Source: Paramecium octaurelia (taxonomy: Eukaryota > Ciliophora > Oligohymenophorea > Peniculida > Parameciidae). From it: DNA of 64,000 nucleotides. A program made the position numbers and the translations under genes. This document shows, one piece after another, positions 34,463 to 45,409 of the stretch. The notes under the pieces are model-generated. The model did no database searches. It had not been told where the DNA came from and saw only the letters and a list, made by a program, of their open reading frames with translations. The DNA lies in the NCBI GenBank assembly GCA_905182995.1, contig CAJJDP010000023.1, positions 347,474-411,473 of the forward strand. Reading direction: 5' to 3'. Every line of letters begins with the position of its first letter. Positions within the stretch are counted from its first letter, which is position 1.

Positions 34463-35412
34463 ATGGGAGCTTAATGCTGTAATAATTACTAATACCCAGA
34501 AGATATGGAACCATGTGAAGATGCAGAAATGTAACGTCTTGATCCTCGATAAATCAATATCAAGTACAATTACAAGAAGAAGTAAAAAGTCATGAATTCC
34601 AGTCAAACTACAAAAACTCAAGAGAGAACTAAGCAGTCGGCTGTGGCTCTCAAGAGCGGAGGTGTGTACTAAGGTGATTGGATAGGGAATAAGAGGGAAG
34701 GCTATGGAATTTTGAAATGGCCTGATGGTTCTGAATATTAGGGTGAGTGGAAAAATAACAAAGCAAACGGATAGGGCAAATTTATATATGCTGATGGCGA
34801 TTTTTATGAAGGACAATGGGAAAACGATAAACAAAATGGCAAGGGGAGTTTCTAATCTCAAAACGGAGGAAAATATGAGGGTGAATGGAAAGATGATCTA
34901 TAATAAGGTTTCGGTATTGAAACATGGGAGGATGGGAGTCGATATGAGGGATATTTCTATGAAGGGATAAAGCAAGGGTAGGGTACTTACATATGGAATG
35001 ACGGCTCTCAGTATACTGGATTATGGATAAATAACAAGCGACATGGTTAGGGAGTGTAAATTTGGAAGAATGGGAAGGAATATCAGGGAGAGTGGTTTGA
35101 GGATTTTATGTGTGGACAAGGATCAATGAAATGGGCTAATGGATGTCACTATGTAGGGTTGTTCAATAAAGATGCTCCAAATGGATATGGAATATTCAAG
35201 TGGGGAAGTATAAGATTCAAGATATATTAGATGGAAGGAGCTACGAGGGTAGTTTTAAGTTATCCAAGCCTAATGGGAAAGGGAAGGTTATGTTAGAAAA
35301 TGGATAAACAAGGTTTGGTGAATGGCAAGAAGGGAAACTATTGAAATGGTTTGATAATTAATAGGATGTGTAAAAGGAGAACTTCGATGTACTCAATTTG
35401 GAAGATTTATGA
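34463..35412 (+). CDS. MORN-repeat protein, nine repeats, 308 aa
   Basis: Nine tandem 23-residue MORN repeats from about residue 67 to 275, each of the form Y-x-G-x-W...NG-x-G (YQGDWIGNKREGYGILKWP, YEGQWENDKQNGKGSF, YTGLWINNKRHGQGVQIW). MORN proteins act as membrane-linked scaffolds in protists, often at basal bodies or the cortex. The N-terminus MGAQCCNNYQY has Gly2 and two Cys, a plausible site for myristoylation plus palmitoylation. One 23-nt intron lies inside the eighth repeat (KWG to NGRSYEGSF) and the length is divisible by three. The stop is 3 bp from that of the surface antigen gene on the other strand. Confidence 0.95.
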
Positions 35413-35415
35413 AAT

Positions 35416-38400
35416 TCATATATATATACTAATAATCATTATGATGGATGTAAATAATGTAAGCGATTTGTCGCTTATATCGGTTTAATCAGTTGAGTTG
35501 TCAGAATTGTTGGTTTGATTATTAGAGTTGTTTGTATAAGTTGATCCGCATTTTAAGCATTTAGAATTAGCAGAATCCCAGGTATAGGTATAAGCTGTGG
35601 CTGAAAAACAATTGGCTTGAATCAGCGATGGAAATTCCATGGAAATGCATTATGAACTTGTTAGGGCACATAATTCATAGTTCTTTTCATCGAAATCTAA
35701 TATAGGTTGACAAACTCCGGTTTCTTTATATTTGGAGGAACAAGTGTGTTAAGCACAAGCAGTTTAAGTTGATGTTTCAGTCCATTAGCAATTCCATGAT
35801 TTGTATGCGCAAGCTTATTTGTTGGATGAGCCATCGGAACAAGATGTCATTAGTTTACAAGCACCTTCTCCATTGTTTAAATACCATACACAGAATCCAT
35901 CACTACCTCCTTACTTACATGCAATTTCAGTTTCATATTTACTGCAATTTGCTTTAATGACACACCCTACACCACTGTCAATGCAATTTGTTATTAAAGA
36001 ACAGTTAGTATTTAATTCTGTGCATGATGCTAGACGACATTTGATGAGGTTTGGATCAAATATGCATTTGCCATCAGTTCCTAAAGAAGTGTTGCAGTAT
36101 TCCTTAGCATATGTTTCACACTTACCCATACTCATACATTTCGTATTGTCTGAAGTGCAAGTGGATAATTGATCATTGCATTCTTGATGAGTTGTTAAAG
36201 TCAAATATTTACATTCTAATAGAACACATTTCTTTTCTTAGTCATCATAATAGCATTTATTCTTTTTTTGATCGATGTTACAAGTACTTTATTTTGTATA
36301 TGAAGTACAATCTTATAGATCAATGCAACTGGCTTCATCAGTAGTGCAAGTAGGGTCAACAAGTTAACATTATACATGAGTATTGAAAAAGGCAGATTTG
36401 CATCCATCATATACTTTGCATTTACTTTATCCATTCAAAGCATCAGGAGAATAGACACATCTGCCATCTGTACCATGATAGCAACTTTACTCAGCTAAAT
36501 TGGCACATTTGTCAATAGCAATACATGATACTCCATCAGTTGTGCATTCATTACTGAAAGAATAACATGAAGTATGATCACTAAATACAAGTGATTAACA
36601 TGATGAATAAGCATAACATGCATTGTTAATCCATAAACATGGTCCATCACTTCCATAGAAACATCCATTCTTTGTTTTTAGACTACAATTTTATTAATTG
36701 ACACATTTGGTTCCATCAGTTGTACATGTACTTTTGGCTGCTTAACATTCTTTATGAGTCGTAAAAGTGTAATCACTACAAACCTTATCTCTACATCCAG
36801 CAGCAGAAAATTCACATTCGTTGCCATCCTTATCAGTTGTACATGCTGCTTATATTTTAGCATCTTTACAAGTTGCCTTTTCAATGCATCCCCCTGATTA
36901 ATTTACTGTACAACCCAACTTATAAAGTCTGCATTCCTTCTCTGTAACATATTTACTTGGAGCACTGCTACATCCAAAATTAACACATTTATTATTGATC
37001 CATGCACACTAATTATTAGTTGAGTCTGTAACACAAGCCTCTTCGATATATGCATCAGTACAAGTTGTTCTAAGAACACAGCCACTTCCATTTGTAGTAC
37101 ATTCTTTTTTGAAGTTTCTGCAATCCTAGTCAGTGGAATATGATTAGGGAGCATCTGAACATTATAATATATTGCAACTAGGTTGGAATGCACAATTGTT
37201 ATTATTCTTATCTAGTACACATCCAGACTTTAAAGTATAAGCAGTACATATATCAATGTTTATGCAACCCTTCCCATTAGTTGTGCATTTACTACTGTAT
37301 GAATAACAATCCTCATGAGTTGTGAATGTTTTATCTGCTTTATCACAAGTTTTATCTGTACATGCGTTATTGTACCATAAACATTCTCCTCCTGTTAAAT
37401 TTTTGATACAATTAATTTGACTTGTAAATGAGGAACATTTATCATATCTCTCTAAGCAACCAGTTTTTGCAGCGTTTACTGTGCAAGTATTAAGATGACT
37501 ATTGCAAGCTGCATCGGTTGATGTTTAATCTGAGTTGGCACAACTTCTCACTTAACATGCATTAGGAGATGCCTTTTTATTCCAAATGCATTTGCCTTCT
37601 GCTAAACTATCTATACAATTCTATTCATATTGATAATCAGAACACTTTTATTATTTACTAGTGCATCCATCAAAGCTTGTACCTGTGTAACTAACAGTAC
37701 ATGATGATAAAAAGGTTGTGCAAGCCCTATAAGTATTATATTTGGCTTATGTACATATTCTGTCTACGCATTTGGTTCCATCCCAAAAACATAACTAGCC
37801 TGAAGTTGTGAATGTACATTAAAATTATAGCAAATCGGCACAATTAGTTTTCCTAGCAACACATCCAGCTTGATTACTGTTTATCATACATCCTCCTAAA
37901 TAAATATTGCATTCATCATCGGTTGACGTTAATGTACTAGCAGTACTACATGTCTTTTAAACACATTTATTGTCAATCCACAAACATTTAATTGTATTAT
38001 TATTAGCCATATAACATTGTTCTTGTGTCAAATAATTGGTACAAGTGAGTTCTTGGGTCTAACAACCAATTAGATCTTTCTGCACTGTGCAACTACTCAA
38101 CCAAGACTGACATTCATTATGAGTATTGTATTCATCTCCTGCATTTTGACATGTCCTTAGAAGACAAGATCCACTCCAAACACATTATTGATTTTAATAA
38201 TCTATACTGCACAGTCTTTCTGTTTGGTATGTATTACAAGTTCTGACTCCACATTTATCGTTGATTAATGTACATGTTGGCATAAATCTATTGCAATTAG
38301 ATTCATTATAAGTTGTTAAAATAGCATTGGCACAACTCTTATTAACACAACCTGTACCATTCCAATAACATCTCTAAGATTCATCCAATGTTTTTATACA

Positions 38401-39429
38401 CTAATTTTCTGTTTTATACAAATTACAAGCAGTTTCTCTTTTAATACATCCTGTATTCGTTGCATTCACAGTACATTCACTCTTAAATTATGAGCATAAT
38501 ATATCTGTATTAGTAGTGCTCAATGCATTTTCACATGACCAAACCTTGCATCCTGAACTTGCAGTGCAATTTTACTATCCTTCAGTACATGTTATTGAAA
38601 ACCAAAAACAGATCTATCCATTCACAGCAATACATTAACCTTCCTTAGTGTAATTTTCACATGATGCAGGACTATCTATACAGCCTGCCATATTCTCATT
38701 GACTGAGCATGTATTCATATATTGTTAACATTATGCTTAAGTAGTATAAGTGGTCGGAGCATTGACACATGTTTTCTCTTTGCATGCAGCATTATCCCAA
38801 AAACATTGATTCCCTAAAGAATTTACAACACAACCCTTTTCTGTATGCTTAGTACAATCATCTTCAATGTTGATACAACCACCTGTTTCTTTGACTGTGC
38901 ACTTAATTGATTTAAGTAATCCCATTGATTAACATTGTTGATGGGAGTCGTAAGTGGTTGGGAACTAATCACATGCTGCTATCTCTTAGCATTTACTATT
39001 CTAACTATCCCAAAAACAAGGATACTGTTAAGTATTAATTTGACAGGCTATTTAAACAAGATAATCATCACAAGTTGTGCTTATATTAATGCATTTTTCT
39101 CCATTACTTGTACATAAGGGCGAGATAGCCTGACAATCAGCATGGGTTGTAGCTATATAAACTGTACAACCGCTATATGGTTTACACTTTTTATTATAGA
39201 ATGCGCATCCTGAAATAGGACAAGTAGTGCTCTGAGAACAGTAGGATTCAATATCAGTTGACTTACGAACTTCACACACAGCAGATACGCTGTTCCATTG
39301 GCAATCATCGTATGTTGCACAATCTACTTAACTCAAAATTTGATTGCAAACACATGCATCCGTTTTTGTTAGAGTTCCAGCAGACACCAAGGAGATACAA
39401 ACCAAAAGTATGACTTCACTAATTTTCAT
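35416..39429 (-). CDS. Cysteine-rich GPI-type surface antigen (Paramecium surface antigen family), 1,337 aa
   Basis: A single frame of 1,337 codons without introns. It begins with a signal peptide (MKISEVILLVCISLVSA). The mature part is a long series of Cys-rich units of about 60-75 residues with motifs such as CQWNSVSAVC, CFWDNAACKEKTC and the Thr-rich TTYTTQAQC, the pattern of ciliate immobilisation antigens. The C-terminus has an Asn/Thr-rich stalk (NNSNNQTNNSDNSTDQ) and a final hydrophobic segment (SLTLFTSIIMIISIYI), which fits a GPI-anchor signal. Such proteins coat the cell and cilia and are expressed one type at a time. This one is only about half the length of classical i-antigens, so it is probably a minor relative. 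Every unit was not checked base by base. Confidence 0.9.
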
Positions 39430-39663
39430 TAATAAAATAATATAAGTTTTTTTAAAATTGTATGATGGCACTTATATATCTGATTATTGATTCGGATTTA
39501 TTACTCAATCTTGTTGGGAATACTGGTTACTGAAGTTATCATGTTGATACAAAGAGTTTGAACTTATGATTGAGACATATTCATATATATCAAATTGCTA
39601 TATATCTAATGAAGAAATAAAGAATCTATCCTAAATGACTCAAAAATCCTAAACTATTATTTA

Positions 39664-40647
39664 TCATTTCAATAATTTTAAATTATTAGCATTAAGATCC
39701 CCATAAAGACAGTAAGAACATAGCCATATCTTCCCAATGAATCTCTAGTAAAATTCAAATATAATAATGTACATCTCTCCAGCAAAATCATTAATCAATT
39801 TAATTTCGGTCACAAACGAAGGTATATTGGCTTAAACAATCAAATCATAGATGAGTTCATTAAATTTATCCGCATCTGTATTCTTACTCTCCTAAGTCAA
39901 TTTTTGAGCCACCATATCTAATATTTGTAGTTTTTCCCTTGGAGATCGTTTATTAACCATATTTGATAGAGTGGCAACTATTTTATCCTGTTTTTTTTGA
40001 GATCGTTCGATCCTTTGTATATTGGTTCTATAGGCAATTATCTAACTGTGTAATCCCTTGTCATATTGTTGTTTGACAAAGTTATAAAATACTTCATTTC
40101 CAAACAACTCATCCAAAACCAGCATCTTTATCTCGTCAATCAGCAAAGAGGCCTTGTAAAATTTTAGGATCAGATTAGAAAAATAGTTAATGAATTGATT
40201 GATCTCCAATTTCAAATCAATATGACTACATCATAGAGAGGATAAATTTACAAGTCAGTTGCTTTGATGAAACTCATAGCCAACTGTGATTGTTAACTGT
40301 TATCTGCAATAATAATGGATTTTTAAACGAATGAAATCTTCATCTGAGAGTGAAACATCAAGTCCTTGGGGTTCTGGACAAAGCTATAAAAGATGTCACT
40401 TATCATTTGTTTCCTGATATGCAGATGCTACTGAATGGTTTTAATTGTGGGTTAGACTCTGAATTCATTTTATAATGGCATATGATTGTAGCCATCACTG
40501 TTTATGATCTGTTCAACTCGAGGATACCAACTGCAGGAGTGGAATAGCTTCACTAATATCTGGATTTGTTGTTATACATTCTGAACCAATCGTTTATTAT
40601 TATTTCTATTACTCTTCCTAAGTACAACACATATTATTATTTCCCAT
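39664..40647 (-). CDS. VPS9-domain protein (Rab5-type GEF), 312 aa
   Basis: The C-terminal half carries the VPS9 core: SPREKLQILDMVAQKL, then DADKFNELIYDLIVQANIPS and EIKLINDFAGE, matching the D...P-x-x-YV-x-x-A-x-x-P pattern with Asp kept and Phe-Asn in place of the usual Leu-Pro. VPS9 proteins activate Rab5-type GTPases on early endosomes. The N-terminus MGNNNMCCTQEEQ has Gly2 and a Cys pair, suggesting lipid anchoring. Introns of 19 nt (after LLQL) and 26 nt (after YPLYD) restore the frame and the length is divisible by three. The start faces an SNF1-like kinase gene across 16 bp. Confidence 0.8.
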
Positions 40648-40663
40648 TAATTAATTAACGAAC
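40648..40663. promoter_or_regulatory. 16-bp divergent intergenic spacer between two start codons
   Basis: taattaattaacgaac lies between the minus-strand ATG of the VPS9 gene (40645-40647) and the plus-strand ATG of the SNF1-like kinase (40664-40666). It holds a TTAATTAA palindrome. Promoter function is inferred from position. Confidence 0.5.
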
Positions 40664-42037
40664 ATGAATAATCTTCAATGCCTCAATCACAACACTTCCA
40701 ACCCACTTGATAATTACATCATAGGTGCATAAACTAAACTATATAGAGCAGTCCATTGGCAAGGGAACCTTTGGCAAAGTCTATAGAGGTCTCCATAAAC
40801 CTACTCAATAATTTGTAGCCATCAAGATTCTCGAGAAGAGCAGAATCGAGCAACCTGCAGATTTCACTAGAATCCAAAGGGAAATCCATATTCTTCGCAA
40901 ACTTCGCCATCCCAACATTGTTTAATTATATGAAATCCTTGAATCAGACACTAAAATTTATCTCATCATGGAGTTCGTAAGTGGAGGTGAACTATTCCAA
41001 CACATCGTAAAAAATAAGCGTCTCTCTGAAAATGAAGCTGCAGCCCTCTTTTCCTAAATCATTGAAGCCATAGAATATCTGCACTCTCTCAAAATCGCAC
41101 ATCGAGATCTTAAACCTGAAAACCTACTCCTAGAAAATAACAACCTCAAAGTAGTTGACTTTGGTCTCAGCAACGTCTATACCGATCTACTTTCGACCCC
41201 TTGTGGCTCTCCCTGTTACGCTGCTCCAGAAATGGTCTCGGGAATCCAATATTCGGGCATCAAGACTGACATCTGGGCTAGTGGCATAATCCTGTATGCC
41301 ATGCTTTGTGGCTACGTACCCTTTGAAGATTCGAATACACGAAAACTATATGAGAAGATCAAGTATTCTGATTTCCAAAGACCTTCCCACTTGAGTCCTC
41401 AAGTGATCGATTTGTTGTAGGGATTATTGAATAAGAACCCTTAAAGTCGGTTGAGCATAGCCAAAATTAAGATGCATCCCTTTGTTAGGTAATTCAACTT
41501 TGTAATTTTATAAGCAAATACTCCTATTCCGTTCAAATTCATCGCACCTTAGCTATCAATTCAAACATTATCAAATAGTTACAAGCAATCGGAATTGATA
41601 GTTAAAAATGCAGAGAAATGATCATGAATAACAAGCACAATCCAATAACTACTACCTATCATCTTTTGAATAAATATCAGAAACCAGCCATGCCGACCTA
41701 GAGAGTAAGAACTCATCAGAGTATTAAATCTGTTGTTGATAAACCCAGCAGTTCAAATGATCGTAGACCTAATTCAAGTGTCTATCATAACAAAACTAAA
41801 TCATATGAAAATAATTATACTACAGCTATGATTATGAACAGAGGATATGATAATCGCATTTCAGAAAGACCTAAGTCTACTGAAAGAAGAATATGTACAG
41901 AAAATGACAGATGGGAACGTATCAAAACTTAGTATGAGACAAAAGAAAATTCTTAAAGAAAAACTCACATGTCGAAACCAAGTAAATCCCCTGTTATGTA
42001 TGCGGAATATAAATTGAAAACAGCAAGAATTATGTGA
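40664..42037 (+). CDS. SNF1/AMPK-like serine/threonine kinase, 441 aa
   Basis: A CAMK-group kinase of the SNF1/AMPK/MARK type. It shows IGKGTFGKVYRG, VAIKILEKS, LRHPNIVQLYE, HRDLKPENLLL, VVDFGLSN, the activation loop LLSTPCGSPCYAAPEMVSG with a T-loop Thr, and the DIWASGIILYAMLCGYVPFE block. After HPFVR a 26-nt intron leads to a UBA-like segment (QLQAIGIDSQKCREMIMNNK), as in AMPK-related kinases, then a basic disordered tail. The first intron (22 nt) is near the start. The spliced length is divisible by three. A role in energy sensing or polarity is inferred from family only. The heat-shock factor gene starts 18 bp after its stop. Confidence 0.95.
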
Positions 42038-42055
42038 TTAATATATATATTATAA

Positions 42056-42703
42056 ATGAAGAATTAAATTTCTAGTTTTATACTCAAGACTTACAACATT
42101 TTAGAAGTATCCCAGATCACTAAATTAGAACAATATGTATGAAGATATAGTTAGTTGGAATGAAGATGGGCTATCTTTTACAGTCAAAAATATAAGTCAA
42201 TTCTCATCGATTGTTCTACCCATCCACTTCAAGCATTAAAATTTCTCTTCCTTTATTAGATAGGTAGTTCTTGTTAATTAATTAAGTTAAACATGTATGA
42301 TTTTCATAAAACAAGAGGAGGAAGTGTCAATGAATTCAAAAATGAATATTTCCAAAAAGGCAGAAAGTATTAGCATAATTAATTAGGGATCTGCTCCATT
42401 AAATTAAACGAAAAGCACATAATGAACTTGTACCAATAAATTAACCTGTTCAATAAGATTCATCAGATTAACTCAATCAGGTAACAACTATAAATTATTA
42501 ATTAATTCTAGCTCTCCAAAAAATGTGATTACTTACACAATCTATGCTCCTCACTTCTGGAAAGAAATCATAAGGTTATAAAAGACAACAAAACTCTGTA
42601 GAAGTTTCTAACAAGCCATAACAAACTCTATCTCCAGGACGAATTCAAGTAGCCAGAATAATTGTGTCTAACAAATGAAGAACTTACCAATAATATTTAA
42701 TGA
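42056..42703 (+). CDS. Heat-shock transcription factor (HSF-type), 200 aa
   Basis: A compact HSF DNA-binding domain: SSFILKTYNILE, DIVSWNEDGLSFTV, LPIHFKHQNFSSFIRQLNMY (the recognition helix) and DFHKTRGGSVNEFKNEYFQKG. In yeast and animals this factor binds nGAAn elements and drives chaperone genes. Two introns, 22 nt after NILE and 23 nt inside IRQ-LNMY, restore the frame. The remaining 110 residues are helical (QINLFNKIHQINSIRQQLQI, LLERNHKVIKDNKTLQKF) and may form the trimerisation coil. There is no long activation domain, so this is a short HSF. It lies in tandem with the upstream kinase at an 18-bp gap. Confidence 0.92.
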
Positions 42704-42737
42704 AAATATCTATGTTTTTATAATTAAATGCATAAAC

Positions 42738-43274
42738 ATGGGAATTACACTCTCAAATTGTTTTACGTCCAATTATCCTTTTTCGAGATTCTACAAAATG
42801 GTTAAAGATTTTCATAAATTAGAAAATTCCAATAAATCTACAAAGTTATTCTGGATATAATTTTTTTTTACAACTCTTATTTTTTTAAATTTAATTTTTT
42901 TTATATTTAAAAGATACAAAATAAAATTATCACAGAACACAGAAGAAAAATTGAATAATTAAAATATATCAACCTACTTCTATAAATAATCAATTAAAAG
43001 TTTATACAAATTTATTATAGTAGGGTCCTTAAGTTTGTAATCCTAGCTGTTATTAAAATGGAGATCAATCGAATATTGTGAGATATGTATAAAATCTAAT
43101 GGCTAAATTAATTAATCTAAATACACCTTTAAAATTGGTTAAAGAATATTTAATTTCTATGTAAGATTCTCAAACATAATTTATATTTTAGAAACAAATT
43201 AAAATTTATTATTGAATGCCAATCAATCTTAATTATCTATTAAGATTGATTGGCACACTGATATGCTTTCTTGA
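42738..43274 (+). CDS. Possible protein, 178 codons, low confidence
   Basis: An open frame from ATG 42738 (MGITLSNCFTSNYPFSRFYK) to TGA 43272-43274. It has one hydrophobic segment (FFFTTLIFLNLIFFIF) at residues 41-56 and a CEICIKSNGQ stretch, but Lys/Asn/Ile/Phe content close to that of random AT-rich DNA. A 39-nt perfect hairpin lies inside its 3' end. With a single stop codon such a frame can occur by chance, so I leave it as possible only. Confidence 0.25.
43217..43255. repeat. Perfect 17-bp inverted repeat with 5-nt loop
   Basis: tgccaatcaatcttaat (43217-43233) is followed by the loop tatct and then its exact reverse complement (43239-43255). The stem has six G-C pairs, high for this AT-rich region. 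It lies between the heat-shock factor gene and the gene at 43442. It could be an RNA hairpin, a protein site or a rearrangement scar. Confidence 0.85.
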
Positions 43275-43441
43275 TAATTTGATTCTAATAGATCTAGGAA
43301 CAGCATTCAGATCATTATTCTGTTTTGGGATTAGAAGTGGGAATTGCATAGACTGTAGCCTATAACGTTGATTTTAACTAAAATGAATTTACTCCATTTT
43401 CTTGTTATAATATTAAAATAATAATATAGTGATTTGATTAT

Positions 43442-44431
43442 ATGCATTCAGAGTCAGTAAGACAAAAGGCTATCAGATATATAAACGAACTGCAGACTGA
43501 AGAGGATGATAAATTTCTTCCGTATAAATAAGAAAGGGATCATGTTGGATTACTATTGAATACCAAGAGAAAATCTAAATCGACTAACTAATTGATCCCT
43601 GGGGCTCGAATCAAACATGTTTATAGTTTGGCATCGATCACCAAACAATAACCATCTTAATCAATGAAATAGAATGCTCTTTAGAAACACAAAAAAGAAC
43701 GCAGTACTCATAATTTGGACTTGTCTCTTCTTGTGAACTTATAGCCTCCCTCTCCAGAAGAACAGGTCAAAGCCAAGTAATACAAGGAGATGATGGAAAA
43801 GAAAGCTCTTTTGGAAATGTATGAAAGGAAAAAAGATACTAAAGTTATGAGTCCTGTCTTGGAATAGATGATTGAAAAACTCAATTCAAGCATCACACAA
43901 GATAAGTTTGTTTGGAAGATGAGTAACGTAGACAAGGGTAAAAATCTGGGTTATTTGTTTCACGAATCTAAATTAAGAAGGCACAATCGCAAAGTGTAGA
44001 AATTGCAGCCATCTCTCCCTAATTATGAACCTAATTACTAAGCAATCCTCCCTAAATCGATATCAATTCTCATTAAACCTAGTGAGAAACCTTCTTATTC
44101 TCAACAAATCTAAGAATTCATAAGAAAAAATCAGTTAGACAAGGATGCAGGCAAACAACCTCAGACTACTGTTTCCAAGAAGGATAACACCTTAGAGAAA
44201 ATGTATAGCATCATTTAGAATCAAATTACAAGGGAAGTTAATTAGTCCCTTATATCTAATCCTCAATCGATGAATCCATTGGAAGAGTTCAGTGCTAAGC
44301 CTATTGAGGACACTTATATCTAGCAGTTTCATTTATAGGTGAAGTAAAAAATGAAGGAAACCAATAGGGCTAGAAAGAATATATAAAATAAAATATAAGA
44401 GTTTGATTCTTATTTATAGAAACATAATTGA
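43442..44431 (+). CDS. Unknown protein, 329 aa, intronless
   Basis: A single frame of 329 codons starting MHSESVRQKAIRYINELQTE. It is basic, with helical charged stretches (EEQVKAKQYKEMMEKKALLE) alternating with Pro/Ser-rich polar parts (PSLPNYEPNYQAILP). The C-terminus is a charged helix ending LQKHN. G+C is noticeably higher than in the surrounding spacer, which supports coding. No known domain, signal peptide or membrane segment is seen. Confidence 0.8.
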
Positions 44432-44561
44432 TTTGAATTGAGGGTTCTTTGGTGTCACTGATCAACTAACAGATTGGCAGTGCTTGTATTATTAGGTTCT
44501 AACCTTTTTCAAATTATTGTGTCTTAAATATCAATTTTATACATATAATTTATTAAGTAGA

Positions 44562-45247
44562 ATGTTAGAGGAGGAATCTGATTAAGTTTTTGAGGAGGGA
44601 CCATCAAAGAAATGCAATTGTAAAAACTCCAAATGTATAAAACTCTATTGTGAATGCTATCAGAACAAAGTATTTTGTGATCATAATTGCCATTGCCATA
44701 ATTGCTTCAATAATTCCTCCAATGCTGTATCATCCAAATTATAAAATAGAAATAAAGATAAAAGGCCATGTAATACACATTAGAAAAAAACCCTAGTGCC
44801 TTTCAGCCTAAGATAACTACTTCTGATTCAAAACCAGATCCATTAAATTTTGGAAAGCACAACAAAGGTTGTCAATGTAAAAAGAGTGGCTGTATGAAGA
44901 AATACTGCGAATGCTTCTAAGCCAAAGTACCCTGCTCAGATTAATGCAAATGCATAGAATGCAGAAATTATGGATTTTTAACTAAAGAGCATTTTATAAG
45001 GGCCACAAGAGGAGATGAGGATGATTTTTTATGTAACAAAACTTAAGTATGGTTAGATCAATTGTTATTGACAAAGGACTAAGATCATTTGTAATCTGTG
45101 CTTTCATATAAAAAACCTTTATTTGAATAAAAGGAAATAGAAGATGTTAGTAATTAAATAAAAAAAATAATCTCAAATAATGAATCAGGTCCTATTGATC
45201 CGATACTTGATGTTTTTATTAAATTACTAAAAAACGCCTCTGATTGA
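44562..45247 (+). CDS. LIN54/tesmin/TSO1-like CXC-domain protein, 220 aa
   Basis: Two Cys-rich CXC (CRC) motifs: [19 protein letters not shown] and [19 protein letters not shown], joined by the typical linker [13 protein letters not shown]. In animals and plants such proteins (LIN54, TSO1) bind the CHR promoter element TTYRAA through a Tyr in each motif, and regulate cell-cycle genes. The Tyr is present in both motifs here (KLYCEC, KKYCEC). A 23-nt intron falls in the linker, after NSSNA, and its removal restores the linker motif exactly. The length is divisible by three. The protein is small, with little beyond the DNA-binding unit and a short acidic C-terminus. Confidence 0.93.
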
Positions 45248-45409
45248 AATACATTAGTATATCTAAAGAGTTTTCATATTTATATTAATTGTTTCATTAA
45301 TACATCTAATTGAATCACAATAAACTTTTATTCAATTTAAATAACTACATTGTATTAAATTATTAAATTGTCTATAAAAACTAAAGCAAATGATCTATAA
45401 ATTAATATA

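Noticed and set aside
35769-36344. Several overlapping plus-strand frames of 60-120 codons
   Set aside because: They are antisense shadows of the Cys-rich surface antigen, whose signal peptide, Cys pattern and C-terminal anchor signal all lie on the minus strand.
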